Assembly: GCA_039566865.1 (NCBI GenBank)
Contig: CM076947.1
Span: 21,205,501-21,269,500, forward strand
DNA from: Aurelia coerulea
Taxonomy: Eukaryota > Cnidaria > Scyphozoa > Semaeostomeae > Ulmaridae
Reading direction: 5' to 3'
DNA length: 64,000 nt
Below the pieces are notes generated by a model. It made no database searches, had not been told where the DNA came from, and saw nothing but the letters and a program-made list of their open reading frames with translations. Positions 26,101 through 36,500 of this stretch are shown in pieces. The position numbers and the translations under genes were made by a program. Positions within the stretch are counted from its first letter, which is position 1; each line of letters starts with the position of its first letter.

Positions 26101-27015
26101 TTCAGAATGAATTTTCCCAGTTTTTGGCACAATGAATCTTTTTTTCCTGACCACATTTCTTTTTGATAACACCTCTGGAGGGACCATTATGGAAACAAGG
26201 TCATATTGACCGTTTTAATACTATCCCTGCCATTTTTAGCCTGGGGTGTTTTCCAGGGTGGAATCCATGCAGCCTAACGCCAGAGATCTCTGGCATGGAG
26301 TCCTGAAAATCTATTGTTCTTCCATTGTTTTGGCAAGAATCTCCGGTGTGGACTTTGCATTGTTTTCATGGAATTTGCATGGTTGCATGGTGTTTTTAGA
26401 TCTTATATATTTAGCTGTTGGCTGTAAATTTTATATAGCGTAATTAGATCACTTTCTTTTTCGTAACTTCATGTTGTAATTAATCTGATGGCAAAATTAT
26501 ACATACATACATAGTCTATATGCCATCTCAACTTGCAAAATACAGACTTTCCAGTCTGGTGGCCAAATCATATGTTGTCAATGTCATGCTATATTCATTG
26601 CTAATACTTATCTTTCTCCTAAATACTTTTGTTTTATATATGTTTGAAGCTTCAGGCTTTGCATTGTATGCTTCAAGTGATTATACTTATGACGAAAACT
26701 TTCTACTTAAATGAGTAACCAAAACAAAATGTTCCCTTTTTGACAACCACACAAATAGGCCAATTTTCAGTTTATTTGCTTATAATTCAAATCATTAATC
26801 AAGATTAGCTCAACTTACGTGTCGCCATCTTCGTCTTGCTTGCCAAACGGACAAGATGACGTTGTTGGCGCTTCCAAAGTCAGCTGTTCGAGTTGCTGCA
26901 CTGGAGGATGGCCTAAATTTTGCAACGATGATGACGATGAAGGCTGATGGTCAAAACTGTTTCCAAACCCAGAATCAACGACTTCATCATACTGATCTTT
27001 TTTCATCGAAGCCAT
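13872..27015 (-). CDS. IkappaB-like NF-kappaB inhibitor, gene A (5 coding exons)
   Basis: This is the tandem paralogue of gene B, predicted at 283 residues, with the same cytoplasmic Rel-binding role. Coding exons are 27015-26819, 25100-24998, 22393-22162, 20466-20378 and 14102-13872; the phases (2, 0, 1, 0) match gene B exactly. The start MASMKKDQ is chosen because its context GTTATGG is strong and it gives the same 197-nt first exon; the frame is open further upstream, so a longer N-terminus cannot be excluded. Lys5-Lys6 precede DSGFGNS at residues 14-20, a degron with one extra residue before the second serine. EDGDTLLHIALKN opens the ankyrin domain, followed by TPLLLAATG, NNIVHIATKRG, LTPFHIAVVE, YTSLHHAVRT and LTPYMLAD units. 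The protein ends in an acidic SSETFDDEDM, reminiscent of the IkappaB PEST tail. Intron 4 (20,377-14,103) is 6.3 kb because of nested transposons. Confidence 0.93.
14155..16938. mobile_element. CAAGGG/CCCTTG terminal-repeat element interrupted by the palindrome
   Basis: Ends read CCAAGGG..CCTACCTTGTAG and the inverse, and are about 45 bases long. The same element stands uninterrupted at 43,284-43,677. ATAAA flanks both sides and may be the target duplication. Confidence 0.65.
14394..16851. mobile_element. 2.46 kb giant palindromic (fold-back) element
   Basis: The two arms, each over 1 kb, are near-identical inverted copies (for example 14,394-14,480 versus 16,770-16,851, and 15,060-15,200 versus 16,060-16,200), with the centre near 15,620. 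Ends are GGGTCATTCCATATAATTTG and its complement, flanked by ATT on both sides. No transposase frame is seen. It sits in intron 4 of IkappaB gene A. Confidence 0.8.
18764..18932. mobile_element. MITE with AAAGGGAATNTNAGCATAT ends
   Basis: Left TTTAAAGGGAATCTGAGCAT pairs with right TATGCTTACATTCCCATTAA. A solo end of the same family lies at about 955-1,005. Confidence 0.45.
19150..19315. repeat. Two tandem units of about 105 bases
   Basis: CTCTTTCCCAAAAT(C/T)ATA and ACATTGATACGAGGCATGCT occur in both units. Confidence 0.55.
19389..19530. mobile_element. Hairpin MITE, CCTTGCGTTCCTTTGGCAAT ends
   Basis: About 32 bases pair perfectly at the ends of a 142-base element. Confidence 0.6.
19930..20170 (+). 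mobile_element. SINE-like element, second copy
   Basis: This copy is collinear with the insertion at 48,099-48,366, sharing CATTGATCGCAACCCTGACC-type head, CTGACATCTGATGTGG, AACGTTGCGTGTCTTTT and CCATGGGGTAGTCATAG blocks. Partial copies of the middle and tail lie near 18,489-18,600, 41,335-41,470 (reversed), 44,290-44,400 and 47,500-47,540. Confidence 0.55.
20882..21341. mobile_element. Fold-back element TACCGGGTGAGCCAG
   Basis: Ends CCGGGTGAGCCAGAAAAAAG and CTTTTTTCTGGTTCACCCGG pair; inner arms share TCAAATCC and AAAATACTT blocks. It lies in intron 3 of gene A. Confidence 0.55.
22046..22128. repeat. Perfect inverted repeat near gene A exon 3
   Basis: Arms of about 34 bases (TTACGAGGTCCATGCTGGAA within) pair around a loop near 20 bases, 34 bases beyond the exon 3 donor. 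Confidence 0.6.
22423..22943. mobile_element. Palindromic element with GGTGTAAAATTCTATGACC arms
   Basis: The full-length copy has complementary ends CATAGGTTCC and GAAACCTATG; the centre includes a TGACGTCATC octamer. It lies in intron 2 of gene A. Confidence 0.6.
24274..24835. mobile_element. Fold-back element TACCGGGTGTCCCAAAATG, right end truncated
   Basis: The left arm (TGATGTATTACTGTTTGATT onward) is mirrored at 24,615-24,835, but the terminal bases of the right arm are lost. A related complete copy lies at 48,442-49,441. Confidence 0.6.
26819..27015 (-). CDS. Gene A exon 1: degron-bearing N-terminus
   Basis: The exon encodes MASMKKDQYDEVVDSGFGNS and then a Ser/Gln/Pro-rich linker ending KQDEDGD, in phase 2 before GTAAGT. 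The lysine pair lies 10 and 9 residues before the first degron serine, close to the K21/K22-to-S32 spacing of vertebrate IkappaB-alpha. Upstream in-frame codons lack a better start context. Confidence 0.88.
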
Positions 27016-27367
27016 AACTGCTATTTGGTATGGCCCGCTGTCCGGAGCTTCAAACTGACAGCTCCCAACATCTACATTTTGCCAGACAGTTTCCAACCAA
27101 AGTGAAACCATGAAACGAAATGATTTTGATTTGCGATATTTGCTGTACATGCCCCACACGCATGCGCAAGAGAGAGAGACTAGTCACCTCGATTCTTTGA
27201 CGCTGGCACTTCGGAGGGCAACGTAGACTGATGATATGGTCGTAGTATCGCTATTGAAATACTGCCGCACGCTCCTAACTACCTTGTTCCAAAGGGCGTT
27301 CAAACGTGAACAAAGTCAGTCCAAAAATATTGCCGTAATAATATTATGAGTCCCAGTAAGAGCGTAA

Positions 27368-28172
27368 GGCCCCGTTTACACGAGTACGGTTCCACAAAAG
27401 TACGGTTCCACAAAAGTTCAGTTTGAGTACACCTTTCGCGTTCACACGAGACCGGTTCCAAATTAGTTCACTTAGGTGTTCCGTTTACACGAGACCCAGT
27501 TTGATGCTGACTTTCGAAGTGCATGCGTGATAACGCTGTGGCTGCGAGGTATCGCGTAGGTGCTAGCGAGCGAAGACAAAGAAAAGCGCGCCAATGTTAT
27601 TCATGTGTTTTCAGAGTTATTTGTAAATAATTTGAGTTTGTGTTAGGTTCTGTTGTTTAGCTTTTCACTCATTGTTTAGTTTAGTTTTGTTGTATCACCA
27701 GTGTTACATTAGTTCTACTTTGTAACTGCTCCGAAATGGAGATTTGGTATTTATTATTATTATTCTGGCTCGATGAACTTTCGTTAGATACGTTGAAAGA
27801 AGATAACCGAAGTTCACCGTTGCAACCAGCGAACTCAGTATTGAAATTAAAGTGAGAGCGAAATCAAAGTTCTCCATTTTCAAACACCACCACAGCATAA
27901 ACAAAAACTCTTGGTTTCCATGTTCTTTCTGCCTCTTTTTTAGAAGGAATAGCCTCGTTGCGGTACCGTACGCAGAAAAATCCGCTTTCAGGTGTTTACA
28001 CGGGGCCAAATGAGTTCGGTTCCAAAAAAGTTCACTTTCCTAGGTGAGCTCAAAAAAGTACGGCTAGGTGAACTTTTTGAGTACGGTTAGGCAGGTCTCG
28101 TGTAAACGGAAAGCAAAAGTGAATCTTTTTGGAACCGAACTTTTGTGGAACCGTACTCGTGTAAACGGGGTC
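27368..28172. mobile_element. Fold-back element GGCCCCGTTTACACGAG near gene A promoter
   Basis: Ends CCCCGTTTACACGAGTACGG and complement pair. Inner arms repeat GTTCCACAAAAGT. It starts about 350 bases upstream of the gene A start codon. Confidence 0.6.
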
Positions 28173-28547
28173 TAAGAGTCTGGGTCGAGGAATCTTTTTC
28201 TATATTCTTATATTTGGGGGGATTTGAGGTTCGATCCAGTGGCATTGGAGCTTTAATCCCTGTTGTTCACATCGAGGTTCACATTCAAAAATTCTACAAA
28301 CTGCATTAAAACATTTTGAAGAAAATATTTTACTGCGAGAACCAGAATTGAGAAAAACCATCAAAAATAGTATCCATGCTTTGTCAATTCTTTCAGCAAC
28401 GAATCAAAATTTTAATCAACACAATCGAATCACAGGTTTTTGATTTATCGCTAATCGAGTACATTTTTTGGGACTCAGCCAGTATGTGCCAGCAAAATTG
28501 ATTTGCGGGAACTTATCAAAAAATTCAATATCAAGCAATCAATAACT

Positions 28548-28622
28548 TACCCTGGGTACCAGACTCTCTAACATAAAATGGAGATCTCCATTTTAATGTT
28601 AGAGAGTCTGGTACCCAGGGTA
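28548..28622. repeat. Near-perfect palindrome TACCCTGGGTACCAGACTCT
   Basis: A 75-base perfect or near-perfect inverted repeat with almost no loop, likely the smallest fold-back MITE in the window. Confidence 0.6.
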
Positions 28623-28689
28623 TCAATGACTGAAATTTATACAAATAGAACTGAATAATTTCCGCCCAGCTCAGAAGTATCTTGCAAAA

Positions 28690-29310
28690 GAAGCTGCTAA
28701 GAAAGTCATCCATGCTTTCCCCACATCTAGGCTAGATTGCAACAATTTTCTTTCATATGGTTTGCCAATGTATGAGTTACAAAAGTTTCATAAACTTCAG
28801 CTGCCAGGATTTTGCCCAGTGCAAAGAGATACCCAGTGTTAAAACAGCTCCATTGGCTGCCAATATCATGCAGGACCGGATAAAATACAAAATGTTAACG
28901 TTGACTTACAAATGCCTCAATAATCTTGTACAAATGTATCTTACTGAGCAAGTCACATTGCGAACAGCAGCGCGACGGACAAGATCTGCCGATGATCACT
29001 TGACTCGCGAAACACCAAGGACAAAGCTAGTGACAGCTAGAGATTATGCATTTACAATACAAGTGCCTCTCCTCATCTTTGGAACAGACTGCCATACACA
29101 TTGCGCGCAACGGATTATCTTGACACTTTAAAGTGTAGACTGAAAACACATCTGTTTCAAGAATATTTCAATCAAATTTTACTTCACCAGCAATTTTTAG
29201 CACTCTTTGTGATACTGTACATCATATCACCCTGTCAGTTCTCTGAATGTGGAATGCACCTTTGAACCGTGTGGATAATGGTGCTATACAAATGCCTTTT
29301 ATTATTGTTG
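28690..29310 (+). pseudogene. Non-LTR retrotransposon 3' remnant (RT thumb and C-terminus)
   Basis: AFPTSRLDCNNFLSYGLP and DRIKYKMLTLTYKCLNNL match the conserved tail of CR1/L2-like reverse transcriptases, as does CRLKTHLFQEYF near the end. Small frame breaks are present and the 5' part is missing. The closing sequence TTTTATTATTGTTG is a typical short 3' repeat. Confidence 0.7.
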
Positions 29311-30468
29311 TTTTTTGTTATTAAAAACTATCTACTGTCAAAGAGCTCTTCCAAAGTGCTCACTTCTACGTTTTTAGGCAAACGTTGGCGGGATGCGAAA
29401 CATAACTTACAATGACTTCATAGAATCAAACAACCTAAAAAACACCTTCAAATATATTCATGCGGGACTTTCTTTTTTCTATTCATACCAAATAATCTAT
29501 TATTGTTTTAACCACAAAAAGCTAACATATTTTATAAATATCAAATATCATATATATTAAATATCAAAGTGTCTGAATTCAACATTCACCTGCAATTCTA
29601 ATTGCTTACCGGCAAAGACACAATTGTTTCCTTTTTCAAGAAAAATTGAGCCTGTGTCCTTTTGTTACAGTAACGGCTAATTATAACTCTCTAGTACTGA
29701 CATGAAGTTAATTATGCTGGTCAAAATCCACAATTGTTGCGTATCTTGGTAATGTGCGTGCGTGGTAAAACAGATAAAGAAAATTAACTTTTCCAAGGTA
29801 ATCAATCTCTTAACTAGTCGTGCCCAAGAAATTGCCCAAGGTCTCAATTTCCATAGAAATTTGGTATTATTTCTGTAAAAAGCAACAATCATCAATGTTG
29901 CCTTTGTAAAGGGAATTTTCTATGAATTTTTGAAAAACTGCACCAAAGAGAAAAAAAATTTCTCATACATGAGAGAACAACCAAGCAGGGCAAGGCCTTG
30001 AGACTATTGTGATAAGTCTTGAGGTTGACTACAATTTGCGTCAGAAGAATATGCAAAGTTAGAAATACCTTGCTTTTAGTAATATACAAAAGAAAACCCT
30101 CTTGGATTATTTCAAGGCACACTTTTCGTGCTTTGAGTACAGTCTGTTGTGGCATTGCCAGACTCGTCCTAAAAAGAAAGGACAAGTTGTTCTGAACAGC
30201 TCGCAGCTGGATAGCCGGACGATTTTAGGTCTGGCAGGTGGCTTTTGTGATCTTGTCTTCTGACCAACAGAAATAAAGATTTTTGAATTGATTGTCGCTC
30301 GATCCTATCCTATTTAAACAAGTATAGGAATCAAATCCTTAAAAAAAGCATTACACGATTTTGCTCTTTAACGAAGGGCTGTTCAGAGCAAGTCGTCCTT
30401 TCCTTATCTTTCAAGGCGACTTCTGCATTCCCAAGTCTGTTGCTTTTCAAGCATCTTCGGACATTCCT

Positions 30469-30569
30469 CTACGGTTTGCTGACTTTTGACTTTGTTGCAG
30501 CATCTCCTCCAAGTGCTTCAGCATCAGTGTTTTCAGAATCGTCTAAGAATGTTGAATCAGTTGGTACGG
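30469..30569 (-). CDS. Gene C terminal exon
   Basis: After the acceptor CCTCTTTAG the frame reads AVPTDSTFLDDSENTDAEAL and ends with a Lys/Ser tail and TAG (30,471-30,469). Phase and acidic composition match the preceding exon. Confidence 0.65.
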
Positions 30570-33500
30570 CTAAAGAGGATGAAAATAACAGATTATTAAA
30601 ACCATCACTACGAATATGAATAACCCTGCAGAGCGAAGCAGACAAGGTTACAAAGGCAGTCCTAGTGGTGTATCACTCTTCCAAAAGGACGTACGAGATT
30701 TTTTAAAACAATAGGCTAACAGATTTTCTTGAAAACAAACGGATTTACGCCAAAGGTGTACGAGATTTTTACAAAGTTATAGCCCATTCACATTGCAAGC
30801 TAAACCAGCTTAAACTAAACCAGGTTATCGAAAGGGACCTCGTAATTGATGAATCTAACAAATCTAATTCATTTGATTGACTGAAATGTAACCTGGAGTA
30901 GATGAAGCTGGTTTAACTGTGTCAGCGTGAATGTGGTATAATATGCCCCTCGGGGCAGTCCGCCTTTGCAAACGAAAACAAGCAGATAAAGTAAGGTATA
31001 AGCACTCTCAAAACGTCGTGCTTTATTCAATTTGTATCAACATTCTTACATTTTACTTTTTTCCATGCTTATCTTTGTACAATTGGATTAAATGCAACAA
31101 AGGAACGTCTTTGTAAAACACGTTTAAAAAGGAATATTGGAACCATAGATCAGAATACGAAGTAGCAAAGATTCATTTTGCAGTGTTAGTGGGAGACCCA
31201 TGAGCACTCATCGACAACACACCTCCATGGCATAGCAGAGTTTGAGAAGCGGGTTAAATAATGATCGATCGGCGAAATATTGCAATTCTAAATCAATCTT
31301 CACGACTCAAGTGAAATTTAGAAAATTCACAAAAACAGTTTATAGATTGCAAAGTCGCTATATTTGAATTCAGATCTTTGTGACAGAGTTAGTTATACAT
31401 TACTTTGTTAAAAAAAACAAAACTTTAAATTCAGCTTACTAAAGCTTGAATCTTGAATAGCAAATCAAGTTAAAATTTGCGCGATTATTATGTAATATAC
31501 TGGAACTGTCTTAATATACATAAACTGGAATGTTGAATTGTCATCGCTACTTTCATGAAATTGTCTCTCTTTTCAAATGATCTTCGTTACCACTCTCATT
31601 ATGAAATCTGTTACCTGTATACAGAGTGTCCCAAAAAAATTGTACCCCGTTTGTCTGAAGATTGCAACAAAACGGCAAAAGATTCTCGCCAAATTTTTCC
31701 ATGATGGTGCTCTGCAGATGTTCAATTAAAGTTTGCGACCATCCCCATGAAAATCCGTTGAAAAATGATGGAGCTATGACCTTCAGGAGACCAAATTTGC
31801 CTAATGATTGAAACCAGCGGTTGGCCATTTTGTCTTACTATTTTGCAGTGATAAGCATCTTCACGTGAGGTAAGAAATAATTTCTGTAAGGTCAGACATA
31901 GTGGAACTCTCCGAGGATTATCGGAATTTTCACGAGAGTTATGACATTGGTTGCTGCTGTTTCATTTTCAATCCATGAAGCTATTTATCGCTGCAAATTA
32001 ATAAGACAAAATGGCCGACCGCTGGTTTCAGTGATCGGGCAAATTTGGTCTCCTGAAGGTCATAGCTTAGCTCCACCATCTTTCAACGGATTTTTATGGA
32101 GATTGTGGCAAAGTTTAATTGAACATCTGAAGAGCACCATCATGCAATAGTTTGGTGAGAATCTTTTGCCGTTTTGTCGCAATCTTCAGACAAACGGGGC
32201 ACAATTTTTTTGGGACACCCTGTAGATATTGAAAAATGAAAAAATAGTATACACTGGTAAAATGCAAGTGTGAATGGGATATCACTTACCATTAACATCA
32301 TCAGATTCTGCATCGGTATTAAAACTGCTCATATCTTCTCCAGTGTTAGCATCATAACTATCAGACGTGTCACCTTCAGCATTTTCATTTGGACCACCGT
32401 CATCACCTCCCTCTGAAGTGTCCGTTAAATCACTCGTGCCATCGTCTCCATTGATATCTGTAGCTGCGGCATCGTCAGTAGTTGTGGCATCCCCACCGTC
32501 TGTTGTTGTTGTGTCTGCATTATCAGTCATTGTGGTATCCCCCTCTTCAGTCGTTGTGGGATCACTGGTGGTTCCATCTTCAGTGGGTGAGGCATCTACA
32601 CCAGTATTTTCTTCAGTCGGAGAGGCATCAACAGCAGCACTATCCTCAGTAGTTGTGGAATCTCCAGTGAGGGCATCCCCTGTGCTGTCATCCCCTGTTT
32701 TAGTGGTATCCCCAGTGCTGTCATCCCCCGTTTTAGTGGTATCCCCAGTGCTGTCATCTCCAGTTTTAGTGGAATCTCCAGTGCTGTCATCCCCAGTCTT
32801 GGGTGTATCACCAGCGGCCTGATCAGCTGGTTTGTTATTCTCAGCTGTACCGGCCGGTTTATCTTTACCATCATCCGTGAAACCAGCATTACTATTTGCA
32901 TTAGTTGTAGCATTTGCAACAGCGGTGTCTCCTCCAGTACTGTCTTCAGCTTGTTTTAGTGAATGCGTTGACTCTGAAGTCAATGTCTCAGCAGTGAATA
33001 CTGCATTATCGTTAGATTCTGTAGCACTATCGGGATTCGTTGAATCAAATCCTTTAACATTCTTATCTCCTTCCTTTTTCTTGTCTGCTTCCTTCTTTTT
33101 GTCTGCTTCCTTCTTTTTGTCTTCTTCCTTTTTCTTGTCATCTTCAGCCTTCTTCGGTTTTGTCGTTGGCTTTTCTGCAGCTTTCGTTGTCGGTGCTTCC
33201 GTTGGTTTCGGGGTCGTAGGTTGTGTCGGTGGCTGAGGAGTCGAGCATGGAGTTGGTTGCGCCTCATCGGCTGGCTCTCGGCCCTCAGCCTTTTTATCGT
33301 CTTTCTTATCGTCGTCTTTTTTCTTTTCGTCTTCTTTTGGTGCAGCTTTCGTCGGCGTTGCTGCTGCTGCTGTTGTGGGGACTATAGCTGTTGTTGGTGG
33401 TGTTGCTGCGGTGGTAGGTGGGGCTGCTGTGGTAGCAGGAGCAGCCGTTGTTGTTGTTGCTTCTTTGTCGGCATCTTTCTCGCCTTCTCCTACAACGTAT

Positions 33501-36500
33501 ATTAAATCACGATCAACCAATACACCGGTAAAACGTTTACAAAGTACAACATATACGGGGTGTCCCAAAATGTCGTGCCTCATTTATGTAGCTTCTGTGG
33601 AGGAAGTGCAACTTCAATTGTCTAGATTTGTATACAAGAGCTTCGGATAGGCTTTAACTTGGAGCTCAAAGCCTTATTTGAATCAATCTGCGAGTCGAAT
33701 GGTTGCTGACTTACTGCACAAGAAATAGAATAATTGGTTCCTTCAAATCAGAGCATGCAGCTCCTGTGTTCTCCAAAATGTCAAAAATTGAGCAAATATT
33801 GAAAGAAGGGTTCTAGCACTGCATTTGTGGACAGAAGCTTAATAGCGTTGTGGTACAAATAAGCTCCAATAAACCTTTTTTTAAAGAGCTACAGTAAAAA
33901 CTCGCATATAAGAACCTTGCATTTTGAAATCACCCTGTTTAGGTTCTTATGCATATGATACTATTCTTGAAAACAGGATGCAAGGTTCTTAAATAGGTTC
34001 TTATCAAAAGAATTAATTACAGATCTTTGGGAATTTAGGCCAAATACAAGAAAACAACGTTTTACTTACACACTATCATGACACAATTTTATAAAGAACA
34101 ACCTTGTCTACCTAGCCTTATCTGTATCAAATCCATTCATACAAAGAATTGTTTGTATATGCTTTGTATCTACTTAAGTATTTGGCTAAATTTCTTTAAA
34201 AAATCTTGTCACATATTACCAACCAGTAGTTTACATGTAACTTTTTTAGATAAGAACCTTCCTTGAATTTCAGGATGAATAGGTTCTTCTGTAATGGGGT
34301 GAAATTAGAACATTTTAGGCCTTAGGTTCTTATAAGTGGGTGGTTCTTATATGCGGGTTTTTATTGTATTGTTTAATATCTACTTGATTCCCCCCTACTG
34401 GCACCTCATTACAAAGATTTTAAGTTTTCTCTGAGGAGATAAGCGAAAGACTTTTTAACCGTGAGTGATGGTACTGCCCAGGTAACAAAAGACTAGGACT
34501 GAGTGAATGCAGTAACTACCACGGTAATCTACCATCCGAGCGCCATAATATTCTACCCTTGATATTCCAAATATGCTAATGAAGAATGTTTGACTTCGTT
34601 TTTTGTTGCTCTATGTGTGACAAGCATTTTGGAACATGTAAATGATAGATAGAGAACACAACTTTGTTAACTTAACAACCTTTTCAAGAAAGTTAACCAG
34701 AATAATCCAAAATTTTGTAATTTCCGAGAACAACAACTAAGAATTTAATTCAATCTGTTCCGGTCCCTTTCGCAGTGATAACCAGCAGATACATTTACCA
34801 ATAAGTTCACCACGAATCCAATTTCTACCAAATGCATATTCGTTGGCACTAAAGTTTGATGCTGCTTACTCTTTTAGCAGAATACAAAGGGATAAAACTT
34901 CTCGTGTAGTTACCTTCAGCAAATGCAGCCATCATTTCTGATTTAGAACTTGCGTCATCTTTCTTTTCTGTAGAAAAATAGACATACGGTAAGAACCCGC
35001 AAAATAGAAACCAGTTTTTTCAAAACAGCCTGTCGGGTTTTTTCTATCAAAGGGCATTAATCTGCAAACAGGCTGAAATGTTTCTTATCACATGGTTAAG
35101 AAACCTTCAAATCTTTAAAGAAACCCCAGAGCAAACGCTATCAAACAGTATGTTCTTGTTACGTAGCATTCTCTCCAAATTTGGTCAATCATAGCATGCA
35201 TGCCAAGTATACTGTAGATGGAGATGCTTTTGCATGAAATCTCTAAAAATATTTAGCACCTGATTTCAACAAAATTACTAAATATGACAATTTTTTGGGA
35301 TCCTCCTATGGGAAACCTTCCAAGAAACAGGCTGAGAAGTTTCTTATATGAGGGCACCATTTCTCGAAAAAATCAGCCCGAGGTTTCTTATAGAGTGGTT
35401 TCTATTTTGCGGGTTCTTACTGTAGATAAGTTTCACGACTGAACGGGTTGTTACTGATACCACTTTTGCGCACAGACCTGGACTTGATGATTTTGTAAAT
35501 ACTGGTTTGAAATTTTGACAACTTCCAGAACTTCAAATAAGTACCGGGTGAGTAAAAACATTTTAGACGTTTGGTGGGCTGTGGAATAAAAAGTATACAG
35601 CCGATATTCAAAACTAAAATTTTGATCTGTCAGTCAAAGGCTAACTTGTATGTGAAAGTTTTTTGGTAAAATCACTCATCTTTTAGACCAAGAAATTAGG
35701 AAATTCTGGCAAGGGCTTTGTATGGGGAACAAGATTTCCACGTTCGATTCTGGTCCGTGGAAATTCTAAATTCAATACAATTGTCTGTTTCAGAAATAGA
35801 ATTCAAATTTCAATGGCAAATAAATCACGGACCAGAAAGGAACGTGGAATTTTCACATCTGAGTTAGCCCTATACTGATAGATCAAGATTTTAGTTTCGA
35901 ATATCGGTCATGTACTTTTTATTCCGTAGCCCACCAAACATCTAAACCTTTTTTTGACTCAAATGGTATAAGAGCAAAGAGTGCGGTTATGAAACCTTCC
36001 CTGTAGCTTTTTCCCTACAGCAGATTTTAGCGGCTTTTGAAAATGCTGCAGAGAAAAAAATTATAAATGAAAATGTGTGAATCCCAGCTTCTAACCAGTT
36101 CTATCTGGGTTAATCCTTTTCTGACTGGACAAAGATTATTCCCAAGGTTTGCTATATACACTTGTCGTGACATCACAAGAAATAGCGTAGAATTTTGAAA
36201 CATAACATCAATTTTCGGAAACTACATGACAAATGGACCTGAAACAAGTTCAAGGGACAAAAGAGGGTTGCACGGGTGATGCTGGTTATTCATGATGCTA
36301 AATTTCATAAATAGGGCTTACTCTTCACATTGCCCGTGCCTTCACCAAGTACCACGTAACACATAACATTATAAAACGAGAAAGAAAAGAAGAAAAAAGA
36401 CACTGACCGTCACTTTTTCCATTTCCAGCTCCACCATCCTCAGAATCACTTGGCTTTAAATCACTGCTATCTAAAGTTGTTATATCGGTTGGTGTGGCTT

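Noticed and set aside
31553..32150. Open frames in the GGGTGTCCC fold-back elements
   Set aside because: They occur in inverted non-coding arms of MITEs, vary between copies and encode no transposase motif.
32367..33505. Long plus-strand open frames opposite gene C exon 7
   Set aside because: They are antisense shadows of a low-complexity coding exon; composition (Val/Ser/Pro, Cys runs) reflects the complement of Thr/Asp and Ala codons.
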